Part shown: positions 1-5,567 of the stretch, one piece after another
How the letters are laid out: each line of letters starts with the position of its first letter
Numbering within the stretch: position 1 is the stretch's first letter
Assembly: GCA_964428275.1 (NCBI GenBank)
Contig: CAYRXN010000025.1
Coordinates: 1-9,875, forward strand
Reading direction: 5' to 3'
Origin: JALSRY01 sp964428275
GTDB lineage: Bacteria; Planctomycetota; Phycisphaerae; UBA1845; Fen-1342
Length of the DNA stretch: 9,875 nucleotides
Notes under the pieces: model-generated
What the model was told of the DNA's origin: nothing
What the model saw: only the letters and a program-made list of their open reading frames with translations
The model's database searches: none
Program-made: the position numbers and the translations under genes

Positions 1-111
1 GCGGCACGCCTTATCGGCCGTTCCCGGCGGTATTCACCCGTGGGCTGCAGCCTCCGCACGATTCCCGTCGAATAATCTGCCTGGGCGTGCGTCTTCCCCT
101 ACCGCTCGAGC
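1..111. other. Leader region before the sigma-factor operon
   Basis: No gene can be supported in this left-edge stretch. One frame on the + strand is open from the edge to a stop at 73-75, but its translation has no recognisable features. It should hold the promoter of the operon that starts at 112, yet I find no convincing -35/-10 pair. The only AT-rich piece is around 69-78 (GAATAATCT), with nothing like TTGACA at the proper distance. ECF operons are often self-regulated, but I cannot point to an ECF-type box. Confidence 0.4.
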
Positions 112-660
112 ATGGAACGCAGCATGAAGCCTGGCCGAACGCTCAACGCCGACGATCGCGCGCTGCTCGAAGCCCTCTTGCGCGACATCGGGCCCCGGCT
201 CTACGGCTACGTGCGCAAGGCGTTCAACAACGTCGATGCCGAAGACGTGATCGCGGACGTGTTCGCCAGAGCGGCCGATAATATCGATGCCCTGAGGGCC
301 GCCAAGCGGAAAGATCTCTATCTCCTGACGGCGGCCCGCAACGCGTGCCGTGACCGGTTTCGGCGGAAACAGCCGGCTTCGATCAGCCACGAGCGGCTCG
401 CGGACACCGAGCACCCCGCGGCCCAGCCCGCTGGTTGTGCGAGCCGCAGCGAAGAAATCGAGCGGCTGCGCGAGGCGGTCACGCAGCTGCCCGACACCCA
501 GCGTGAGGTCGTGGTGCTGCGTATGACCGCCGGGCTGAAGTTCGAGGACATCGCCAGGCTGATCGGAATCCCGCTCGGAACGGCCCTGTCACGCATGAAC
601 GCGGCCATCGGGCGGCTGCGGCGGGAACTGGGAGTGACGCATGTTTGTAGACGACGCTGA
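112..660 (+). CDS. ECF-family RNA polymerase sigma factor
   Basis: This 182-residue sigma-70 family protein has the extracytoplasmic-function layout, regions sigma2 and sigma4 only. Region 2 spans about residues 18-87, with the AEDVIADVFARA stretch that contacts core polymerase, followed by basic DNA-melting residues (ARNACRDRFRRKQ). A variable linker covers about 88-115. Region 4 covers about 118-173, with the typical LPDTQREVVVLR entry and a helix-turn-helix (FEDIARLIGIPLGTALSRMN) that would read the -35 element. It would redirect RNA polymerase to a small regulon. The start is uncertain: neither the ATG at 112 nor the one at 124 (residue 5) has a good ribosome-binding site, and the fold begins after both. 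The last 20 bases overlap the next gene, so the two are probably translationally coupled. The regulon cannot be read from the sequence. Confidence 0.9.
   Translation: MERSMKPGRTLNADDRALLEALLRDIGPRLYGYVRKAFNNVDAEDVIADVFARAADNIDALRAAKRKDLYLLTAARNACRDRFRRKQPASISHERLADTEHPAAQPAGCASRSEEIERLREAVTQLPDTQREVVVLRMTAGLKFEDIARLIGIPLGTALSRMNAAIGRLRRELGVTHVCRRR
629..636 (+). promoter_or_regulatory. Ribosome-binding site of the second operon gene
   Basis: GGGAGTGA lies inside the sigma-factor coding region and ends 4 bases before the ATG at 641. It supports the overlapping start of the membrane protein rather than the in-frame ATG at 665. A Shine-Dalgarno site inside the preceding gene is what translational coupling of a sigma factor and its partner would look like. 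Confidence 0.6.
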
Positions 661-1273
661 AATCATGCCGGCCCTGCCCGATCCCCCTCCCACGGGACTC
701 GATGAGGCTTTGGCACCCCAAGCGCTGCCCGAGACGCTGGTGCGGCGAATCCGGGCCGACTGGGATCGGCGCGAGCGACCCGCCCGGCACGTATGGCGCC
801 TCGGCTGGACCGTACCACTGGCGGCGGCGGCCGTCGTTGCGATCGTTGTCGTCCTGCCGGGGCCGATGTTCGAACGGGCCGCACCGCGTTCGGAACACGC
901 CATCACGCTCAGTCCGGAGGAAGCCGCGGAAATCGTCGCCGCCTTTGACACGTTGCGCTGGGACAGCACCTTCGACGAAACGCTCGAATCGGTGAGCGCG
1001 GCGGTGGCCAGCATCGACCGCGACCTGCGCCGCCAGCATCCCGGCGCCGGCGCGTGGCGCGGTGACGACGACTGGGACGTTCCGCCGCCGGAGAGCAAAC
1101 CACGCAGCCGGCTCGATCGCGACGTGATCTGCACGGTCTTCGACGTTCCCACCGCCGGCACGCGTCCGAGACCGACCGGAGACCAACGACTGGCGTGCGC
1201 GTCGCCCGCGCGGACGCACGCTGCAAGACAAGGCAAACAGGGGCTGACGGCAAACAGTGAGGTGTCATCATGA
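641..1273 (+). CDS. Single-pass membrane protein, putative anti-sigma factor
   Basis: This 210-residue protein is encoded directly after, and overlapping, the ECF sigma factor. Residues 1-54 are a Pro-rich and then strongly basic segment (ETLVRRIRADWDRRERPARH). Residues 55-73 form one clear membrane helix (WTVPLAAAAVVAIVVVLPG). About 135 residues follow, predicted to be outside the membrane, with a helical acidic part (about 90-130) and a less ordered Arg/Pro-rich end with Cys164 and Cys186. A short cytoplasmic N-terminus, one helix and an outer domain is the topology of membrane anti-sigma factors. I do not see the HxxxCxxC zinc-binding motif of ZAS-type anti-sigma domains, so the assignment rests on position and topology. 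The stop overlaps the next start as ATGA (1270-1273), which implies co-translation. It could instead be an accessory membrane protein of the operon. Confidence 0.65.
   Translation: MFVDDAEIMPALPDPPPTGLDEALAPQALPETLVRRIRADWDRRERPARHVWRLGWTVPLAAAAVVAIVVVLPGPMFERAAPRSEHAITLSPEEAAEIVAAFDTLRWDSTFDETLESVSAAVASIDRDLRRQHPGAGAWRGDDDWDVPPPESKPRSRLDRDVICTVFDVPTAGTRPRPTGDQRLACASPARTHAARQGKQGLTANSEVSS
1259..1264 (+). promoter_or_regulatory. Ribosome-binding site of the third operon gene
   Basis: GAGGTG sits 5 bases before the ATG at 1270 and inside the end of the membrane-protein gene. Together with the ATGA stop/start overlap it fixes the start of the exported coiled-coil protein. Confidence 0.65.
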
Positions 1274-2361
1274 AACAGTATTACGGATGGATCGGCGGAC
1301 TGCTCGGTGTAGCGCTGCTGGCCTGCATCGCCCAGGCGGGCTGGGCCCGCGCGGCGGCGCAACGGGTGGTCGAACCCATGTGGGACCAGTGGGACTCGCC
1401 GGCGCAGGTCGCCGTGACCGACGACCCGGCGCATCAGGACGACGAAACCCCGGCGGCGGAAGCCGGCGCCCAGCCGCCGCCACCGCCCGAGGGCGACAAA
1501 CCGCACGGCCGGCGCCCTGGCGCCCACCACGGCCGGCGTCCGCCTGGACCCGACCGTCCCGGCCCGGCCATGCGCGGCCAGCATCCGCCCATGCGTGAGA
1601 AGGCGGGGGGGCCCGACGGGCGGCCCGCGATGCGCGGGAAACATCCCCGCATGGGCAAGAAGGCGGGTGGTCCACCGGAAGCCATGTTGCTCGATCGGCT
1701 GATGCCGCTGATCGCCGAACAGCATCCCGACCTCGCCAAGCGGCTCCGCGATCTTCGCCGGCAGTCGCCGGAGGAGTACCGTCGCGTCGTGGCCGAGGCA
1801 CTCGCGGTCCGGCTCGAAGAAGCGATGCGGCACCGGGGTCAGCCGGGGATGCCCTTCGGCCCGCATCCGATGCCCGAGGGTGGACCGGGACATCTCCCGC
1901 CGGGCGGCGGTCCGCGGCCACCGATGTTCGGCGGCCCTCCGGATCATCCGCCGATGCCGCCGGACCGTCCCGACTGGGACGAGCCGGGCGGCGAACCCTC
2001 GCCCGAAATGCGCGAGTTCGAGATGCACATGCGCGAGCTCGACCGGCACAATGAGGAGCTGGAGCGCAAGTCGATGGAGCTGGCCCACAAGCTCGCCGAA
2101 CTGCGCGAACGAGAAGAACCGAAGCTCGACGAGCTGCGCGAGCGGCTCCGCCGCGAGCTGGCCGAGTGCGTCGAAGAGCACTTCAACGTTCGGACTGAGT
2201 TCCGCAAGGCCGAGTTGCACCGCCTCGAAACGGAACTCGGACACCTCAAGCGGGCACTCGACGAGCTGCGCGAGAACCTGGAGCGCCGGGAGCGCGCCCG
2301 GGGAGCCATCATCGAACGGCGCATCAAGCAACTGCTGGGTGAGGATGGCGACGCGTGGTAG
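1270..2361 (+). CDS. Exported Pro/His/Met-rich coiled-coil protein, putative envelope sensor of the ECF operon
   Basis: This is a 363-residue protein of no family I can name. Residues 1-30 look like a signal peptide (basic start, hydrophobic GGLLGVALLACIAQAG, then ARA-AA as a likely cleavage site). An acidic, Pro-rich segment follows (50-77), then a Gly/Pro/Arg/His stretch (78-98) and two tandem 20-residue units (99-118 and 119-138) built on PAMRGxHPxM. Residues 139-188 are helical (LLDRLMPLIAEQHPDL...SPEEYRR). Residues 190-240 form a second Met/His/Pro/Gly-rich linker (GPHPMPEGG, DHPPMPPD). From 245 to about 355 the charge pattern indicates a long coiled coil. Met/His motifs of this sort bind copper or silver in some periplasmic proteins, so a metal-responsive role like that of CnrX or ZraP is possible but unproven. 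Operon position suggests it works with the sigma factor and its putative inhibitor. Confidence 0.75.
   Translation: MKQYYGWIGGLLGVALLACIAQAGWARAAAQRVVEPMWDQWDSPAQVAVTDDPAHQDDETPAAEAGAQPPPPPEGDKPHGRRPGAHHGRRPPGPDRPGPAMRGQHPPMREKAGGPDGRPAMRGKHPRMGKKAGGPPEAMLLDRLMPLIAEQHPDLAKRLRDLRRQSPEEYRRVVAEALAVRLEEAMRHRGQPGMPFGPHPMPEGGPGHLPPGGGPRPPMFGGPPDHPPMPPDRPDWDEPGGEPSPEMREFEMHMRELDRHNEELERKSMELAHKLAELREREEPKLDELRERLRRELAECVEEHFNVRTEFRKAELHRLETELGHLKRALDELRENLERRERARGAIIERRIKQLLGEDGDAW
1564..1683 (+). repeat. Two tandem 60-bp coding repeats
   Basis: Units 1564-1623 and 1624-1683 encode PAMRGQHPPMREKAGGPDGR and PAMRGKHPRMGKKAGGPPEA. The protein units are much more alike (PAMRG.HP.M..KAGGP) than chance, while many codons differ. 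This suggests an old duplication under selection for the Met-His spacing. Confidence 0.75.
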
Positions 2362-2404
2362 GGAGGCAAGCACGGTCCAGGTGAGGAGCGTGTGAGGGAA
2401 AGGC

Positions 2405-2441
2405 TCGGGGGCGACCTTGCTAACGAAGCGGTCGCCCCCGA
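2405..2441. terminator. Perfect 12-bp inverted repeat between convergent genes, candidate bidirectional terminator
   Basis: TCGGGGGCGACC (2405-2416) and GGTCGCCCCCGA (2430-2441) are exact reverse complements around a 13-base loop. The repeat starts 44 bases after the sigma operon's last stop and faces the end of the convergent prepilin-like gene. The position and very stable stem suit a terminator for both strands. There is no T-tract on either side, so it is not a classical intrinsic terminator and may be mainly an RNA 3'-end stabiliser. The right arm belongs to a motif that recurs near 5400. Confidence 0.55.
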
Positions 2442-2453
2442 CCGAATGCGCAG
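2425..2453. repeat. Dispersed intergenic motif, copy 1
   Basis: The core GGTCGCCCCCGACCGA (2430-2445) is identical to 5400-5415. Both copies continue with TGCGCAG (copy 1 has one extra A before it) and both are preceded by an AGCGGT-type sequence. The core is itself a small hairpin (GGTCG/CGACC). In this copy it also pairs with the arm at 2405-2416. Confidence 0.5.
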
Positions 2454-2577
2454 GGGAAGAAACGCGCTGCGTGCTGCGCCGGCCCGCGGCGCTTCTTGCC
2501 GGCGGGAGCGTGGTCCGTCGCCGCCGGCCGCTGCAAGGGCGAGACCGGCTCGGCCGGCACGAGCTGTTCTGCAGGGA

Positions 2578-3576
2578 TCAGTTGCCCTCGAACTGCTGCC
2601 AGCGATCGTCCCAGGGCCGATTCGGCCAGATCGTCCAACCGGGGCTGTCCACGTAGCGAATGTCGAAGAAGCGGTAACGGGCGCTGCCGTCGGCAAACGC
2701 GGCGACGTGCATGTCGAATTCGCCGTGCCACCCGCGGCGTCCCCGACGCTGGTCCGCGCCCGTGCGCCCGCGAAGCGTGACCGACTGCAGCGCGTAGTTC
2801 AGCCGGTTCTCCATGAACAGCACAAACTCGGACGCGCCCCGCTGGAACTTCTGTTCGAAAAGCGCCGGGCCCAGTCCGGGATCGCCCGTGTTCGCATTGC
2901 CGCCCAGGATGCTCAGCAGTCCGCCCTCGTAATGGTCGGCCCAGTACCAGTTGCACGCGTAACTCGTCCCCCAGTAACGCCACGTCGGAAACACCTCCGT
3001 CGGTTCGGGCGCCAGCAGGGAGTCTTCCGGCACATCCACGCTCACATAGGCGCCCGCGTTGGGGAGCTGGGGCGTGCTGTCGGAGGGACACTTGAAGAAG
3101 TCCGGGATCTCCATCGGAATCTGGTAACGTTCGCGATGGCCCTTGATCCGCAGTGGATCGTCCCACCAGACCCCGGGAACGAGATAGTCGTTCAGCGGTC
3201 GCAGGGCGGGGCGGTAGCAGTACACGTCGGTGGTGTCTACCGGATTGAATCCCCACAGATACTGCCAACTGAATCGCGTGACGTCGGGAACACCGCCTCC
3301 CCAGATAAACTCCGTCCGGTAGGTGAACGGCGGCACGTATTCGCCCGCGTCGTAGCCGCGCGGCCAGGTAAACACGATGGTCCCGTTCTCGCCCACGTAC
3401 CCGTTGGCTCCCTGGGCGATGATGCGCATGTTCGCCAGGCACGTCGCGATGCGTGATTGCTGGCGGGCGCGGCCGATCGTCGGAACGAACGCTCCCACGA
3501 GCAGCCCGCCCATGGCCAGGAACATCACCACGTCCACGATCGTCACACCCAGGCGGTTGTTTCGGCTCGTATTCAT
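2578..3576 (-). CDS. Prepilin-like protein of the planctomycete H-Xn-DG type
   Basis: This 332-residue protein has a short basic N-terminus and then a prepilin-like segment at 10-31 (G-VTIVDVVMFLAMGGLLVGAF) that would be cut after Gly10 and form the pilin helix. After cleavage position +1 is Val and +5 is Asp, where Phe/Met and Glu are usual. The helix runs into the conserved RARQQSRIATCLANMRIIAQ-like stretch (36-55). FKCPSDS (161-167) is the CPSD signature of this family. Near the end His284, His290 and ADGS (295-298) form an H-Xn-DG variant with 11 residues between His284 and DG instead of 9. The family resembles type II secretion pseudopilins and is greatly expanded in planctomycetes; its job is unknown. 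The body is rich in Trp and Tyr. Start choice: the ATG ending at 3576 has GAGGTG just upstream, and an earlier in-frame ATG would put 11 odd residues before the prepilin segment. No other secretion genes are nearby. Confidence 0.85.
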   Translation of the reverse strand: MNTSRNNRLGVTIVDVVMFLAMGGLLVGAFVPTIGRARQQSRIATCLANMRIIAQGANGYVGENGTIVFTWPRGYDAGEYVPPFTYRTEFIWGGGVPDVTRFSWQYLWGFNPVDTTDVYCYRPALRPLNDYLVPGVWWDDPLRIKGHRERYQIPMEIPDFFKCPSDSTPQLPNAGAYVSVDVPEDSLLAPEPTEVFPTWRYWGTSYACNWYWADHYEGGLLSILGGNANTGDPGLGPALFEQKFQRGASEFVLFMENRLNYALQSVTLRGRTGADQRRGRRGWHGEFDMHVAAFADGSARYRFFDIRYVDSPGWTIWPNRPWDDRWQQFEGN

Positions 3577-3580
3577 CGTA

Positions 3581-3586
3581 CACCTC
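3581..3586 (-). promoter_or_regulatory. Ribosome-binding site of the prepilin-like gene
   Basis: GAGGTG on the - strand lies 4 bases before the ATG at 3576-3574. It decides for that start over the in-frame ATG at 3609-3607. No convincing promoter is visible between here and the preceding gene. Confidence 0.55.
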
Positions 3587-3647
3587 GAAGATTCGTGAGA
3601 AACAAACAAGCGGAGCGGCTGGTCCAGTCACTACCCCGGGAACCCAG

Positions 3648-3678
3648 CGCCCGCCGGCCGAAGGCAAAGCGGCGGGCG
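3648..3678 (-). terminator. 9-bp GC-rich stem-loop after the FG-GAP gene, candidate terminator
   Basis: CGCCCGCCG (3648-3656) pairs exactly with CGGCGGGCG (3670-3678). The 13-base loop itself contains GCC-GAA-GGC. On the - strand it begins 25 bases after the stop of the FG-GAP gene and lies upstream of the prepilin-like gene. It would therefore separate the two transcripts, or attenuate a joint one. No T-tract follows, so termination is inferred from position and stem strength only. Confidence 0.5.
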
Positions 3679-3703
3679 TCGCTGCGAAAACGCGATGCCC
3701 GAT

Positions 3704-5128
3704 CTAACGGCGCTGCACAGTGCCGAGGTGATCGAGCACGATCGTCAGGTCGGAAACATCGGCCCGGCGGTTCCCATCAAGATCGCCGTCGGCGGCGCTG
3801 TTCGCCGATTGACCGAAGTGCGCCAGGACACACAGCAGGTCGTCCGCGTCGACGCCGCCGTCGCCGTTGGCGTCGCCCGCACAGGTGCGCGGGGCTCCAT
3901 AATCCAGGATGTACGCCGCGCCGGCGTTGACCGCGACCTGATCGTCGCGAATCATCCCGGCGATCACCGATTGTCCGTCGAACGCCAGCGGACTTCCGAA
4001 CTGATCCCAACGCGACGCGGCCGGTGGGAGCAGCGTCTCCGCGAAGATCCACTGCGTTTCGTCACGCCGATAGACGTAGACAGCCCCTCCGTGGCTGACC
4101 AGCGCGCCGCTATCGGGAGCCCCGACCAGAATCGTCGTACCCCGCACCGCGACGCTCTGGCCGAAGCTGGTCACGTATTGTTCGAGGGCCAACTGTTGGC
4201 GTTCGACCCACGCGGTCCCATCGTATTCGAACACGTACACGGCTCCGCGAACGGGCGAGTCGGGATGCCGGAGTTGACTGCCGCGCGCTCCGACCACGAT
4301 CGTGTCCTGATCGACCGCCACGGAGCTGCCGAACTGGCCGAGCACGCGTCCCTCGGCCGGCTTGAGCGTCGTTTCCTGCTGCCAGAGGCCGCCGTAGTGG
4401 CGGAACACGTAGACCACGCCCGACGCGCGTCCGTCTTCAAATGCGTATGGCTCCCCCAGCAATGCCACATCGCCGTTGAGTGCGAGCGACACGTCGAGCG
4501 GGAGCGGTCGTTTGGTGCTCTCCGGCGCGAGCGTCGCCTCGAACGCCCACGCTCCCTCCGCGAAGTGATAGACGTAGGCCGAACCGGTGTACGGGTCCTT
4601 TTCCGGATCGATGGCCAGTCCGACCATGGCAACGTCCTGCCAGATCGCGACCGCATGGCCGAAACGTTGATCCGGGCCGCTTTGGGGCGGCAGCAAACGA
4701 GCCTCTTGCACGAAGGTTTCCGCCTGCCGGGCAAAAATGTAGGCCGCGCCGCTGTCTTCACCCGCATCATCGTTGCCTTCGGCCCCCACGATCACCCGTT
4801 CGCCACTGAGGGCGACCGAACAACCAAAGAGCTCGCCGCCGGCTGGCGGTGTGGCGGTGAGCTTGGCCCGCTGCGTCCAGACGCCGTCTTCCCGCACGTA
4901 CACGTATGCCGCGCCCGAGTTCTCGCCGCCGTCGTCGTCGTAAGGACAACCCACCACCGCGAGGTCGCCCTCGATGGCCACTGCGGAGCCGAAGTAATCC
5001 TCCAGGCCGCCGTCCGACGCGACGATCTTGACCGGCTGCCCCTGCACCGCGGCCGTGGACAACAATAACAACAACAACAACAACCAGGCGGCGCTAATCA
5101 ATGACTGTCTTCCGAGTGATATGCACAT
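3704..5128 (-). CDS. Secreted FG-GAP seven-repeat (beta-propeller) protein with dockerin-like tail
   Basis: This 474-residue protein starts with a signal peptide whose core is eight consecutive leucines (16-23), with cleavage probably near AAVQG-Q (about 30). Seven repeats of roughly 55 residues follow, starting near 46, 101, 156, 210, 266, 322 and 377. Each has the form FGxxVAxxGDxxVVGAP followed by GAAYVY and a Trp-containing strand (GVWTQRAKL). This FG-GAP pattern is that of integrin-type beta-propellers, and seven units make one closed ring. The fourth unit lacks the FG. Residues 416-470 form a dockerin-like tail with two calcium loops: Asp419, Asn421, Asp423 to Asp430, and Asp449, Asp451, Asn453 to Asp460. 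The protein should act outside the cytoplasm, perhaps in adhesion or surface attachment; no catalytic residues are evident. The start at 5128 is supported by an excellent ribosome-binding site; an ATG 27 bases further up has none that I can see. Confidence 0.87.
   Translation of the reverse strand: MCISLGRQSLISAAWLLLLLLLLSTAAVQGQPVKIVASDGGLEDYFGSAVAIEGDLAVVGCPYDDDGGENSGAAYVYVREDGVWTQRAKLTATPPAGGELFGCSVALSGERVIVGAEGNDDAGEDSGAAYIFARQAETFVQEARLLPPQSGPDQRFGHAVAIWQDVAMVGLAIDPEKDPYTGSAYVYHFAEGAWAFEATLAPESTKRPLPLDVSLALNGDVALLGEPYAFEDGRASGVVYVFRHYGGLWQQETTLKPAEGRVLGQFGSSVAVDQDTIVVGARGSQLRHPDSPVRGAVYVFEYDGTAWVERQQLALEQYVTSFGQSVAVRGTTILVGAPDSGALVSHGGAVYVYRRDETQWIFAETLLPPAASRWDQFGSPLAFDGQSVIAGMIRDDQVAVNAGAAYILDYGAPRTCAGDANGDGGVDADDLLCVLAHFGQSANSAADGDLDGNRRADVSDLTIVLDHLGTVQRR
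5061..5084. repeat. AAC trinucleotide repeat encoding the leucine run of a signal peptide
   Basis: Eight AAC-type units (the second is AAT) read on the - strand as a run of TTG/TTA leucine codons. Together they form most of the eight-leucine core of the FG-GAP protein's signal peptide. TTG and TTA are unusual leucine codons in such a GC-rich genome, which makes the tract stand out. Confidence 0.85.
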
Positions 5129-5134
5129 GGTTCG

Positions 5135-5140
5135 ACCTCC
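5135..5140 (-). promoter_or_regulatory. Strong ribosome-binding site of the FG-GAP gene
   Basis: GGAGGT on the - strand is a full anti-16S match and lies 6 bases before the ATG at 5128-5126. It fixes the start and makes the upstream in-frame ATG at 5155-5153 unlikely. Confidence 0.8.
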
Positions 5141-5392
5141 GTCACACTTGGACATGGAACTTCAGAACGCATTGCACAACTATCGCGAGCTACGCGGACC
5201 GGGGCCGCTCCAGCCGGCGGCGCCCCCTACGGCCCACCGCCACAGAGAGCGGCGGCATAGCACACTGCATCGCATTGACTCCCCCCAGCCGCACCAGAAT
5301 CGGACGCGACTGAGCAATCGCTGGACCTGAGTACGTTCATGCTTTCAAGTATAACGCACATTGCCACCCCTTGCCCCGCTGCGGGCCCGCCG

Positions 5393-5422
5393 GAGCGGTG
5401 GTCGCCCCCGACCGATGCGCAG
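5393..5422. repeat. Dispersed intergenic motif, copy 2
   Basis: The sequence repeats the core GGTCGCCCCCGACCGA (5400-5415) followed by TGCGCAG, as at 2430-2453. Compared with copy 1 it has three extra bases (GGT) before the core and lacks one A after it. No long partner arm is present upstream, so only the small internal hairpin (GGTCG, loop CCCC, CGACC) can form. It lies just upstream of the AT-richer promoter patch. Confidence 0.5.
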
Positions 5423-5429
5423 AATCATA

Positions 5430-5458
5430 TTGTGATTTACTCTCCAACAAGATAGCAT
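5430..5458 (+). promoter_or_regulatory. Candidate sigma-70-type promoter for the second dockerin-tailed gene
   Basis: TTGTGA (5430-5435) and TAGCAT (5453-5458) are separated by 17 bases and each match the consensus at 4 of 6 positions. They lie in the only AT-richer patch of the divergent region, about 110 bases before the ATG at 5568. A leader of about 100 bases would follow. The match is moderate and planctomycete promoters are poorly defined. Confidence 0.35.
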
Positions 5459-5480
5459 GTAGCATGGCCATCGTGGGGGA

Positions 5481-5518
5481 CGACGTTCGGCGTCGCTGGA
5501 CCGACCCCGGGCCGGGGT
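5481..5518 (+). repeat. Two small inverted repeats in the 5' leader
   Basis: CGACG (5481-5485) pairs with CGTCG (5491-5495) around a 5-base loop. ACCCCGG (5504-5510) and CCGGGGT (5512-5518) form a near-palindrome centred on one base. Both would be in the leader of the gene at 5568 and could shape ribosome access. In a GC-rich leader this may also be incidental. Confidence 0.35.
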
Positions 5519-5567
5519 GGTGGAATCCCGTGCCCGCGATCACCTGTCTTTACGCGGAGATCGGAAA

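Larger units (their letters stand above)
5129..5567. other. Divergent intergenic region between two dockerin-tailed protein genes
   Basis: This 439-bp region holds no supportable gene. It must contain the start signals of the FG-GAP gene (-) and of the second dockerin-tailed gene (+). Landmarks: a TATAAC box at 5350-5355 (+) with only a poor -35; the second copy of the dispersed motif at 5393-5422; an AT-richer patch at 5423-5460 with the best promoter candidate; and two small inverted repeats at 5481-5495 and 5504-5518 just before the + strand ribosome-binding site. I found no convincing -35/-10 pair for the FG-GAP gene on the - strand. Confidence 0.6.

Noticed and set aside
1564..1683. CRISPR-like or mobile repeat
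   Set aside because: The two units are adjacent, in frame, and differ at many silent positions; they are protein-coding duplication, with no spacers and no insertion-sequence ends.
589..2373. Long open frame on the - strand opposite the sigma operon (594 codons)
   Set aside because: It is the antisense shadow of GC-rich genes. Its translation is Arg/Ala/Pro/Leu-rich without domains, while the + strand genes have clear domains, ribosome-binding sites and tight overlaps.
2392..5068. Long + strand open frames opposite the prepilin-like and FG-GAP genes
   Set aside because: Both - strand genes have signal or prepilin segments, good ribosome-binding sites and family signatures. The opposing translations look like Arg/Val/Ala-rich noise.
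5061..5084. On/off phase variation by the AAC repeat
   Set aside because: Units of three bases cannot shift the reading frame, so only gradual change of the signal peptide length is possible.
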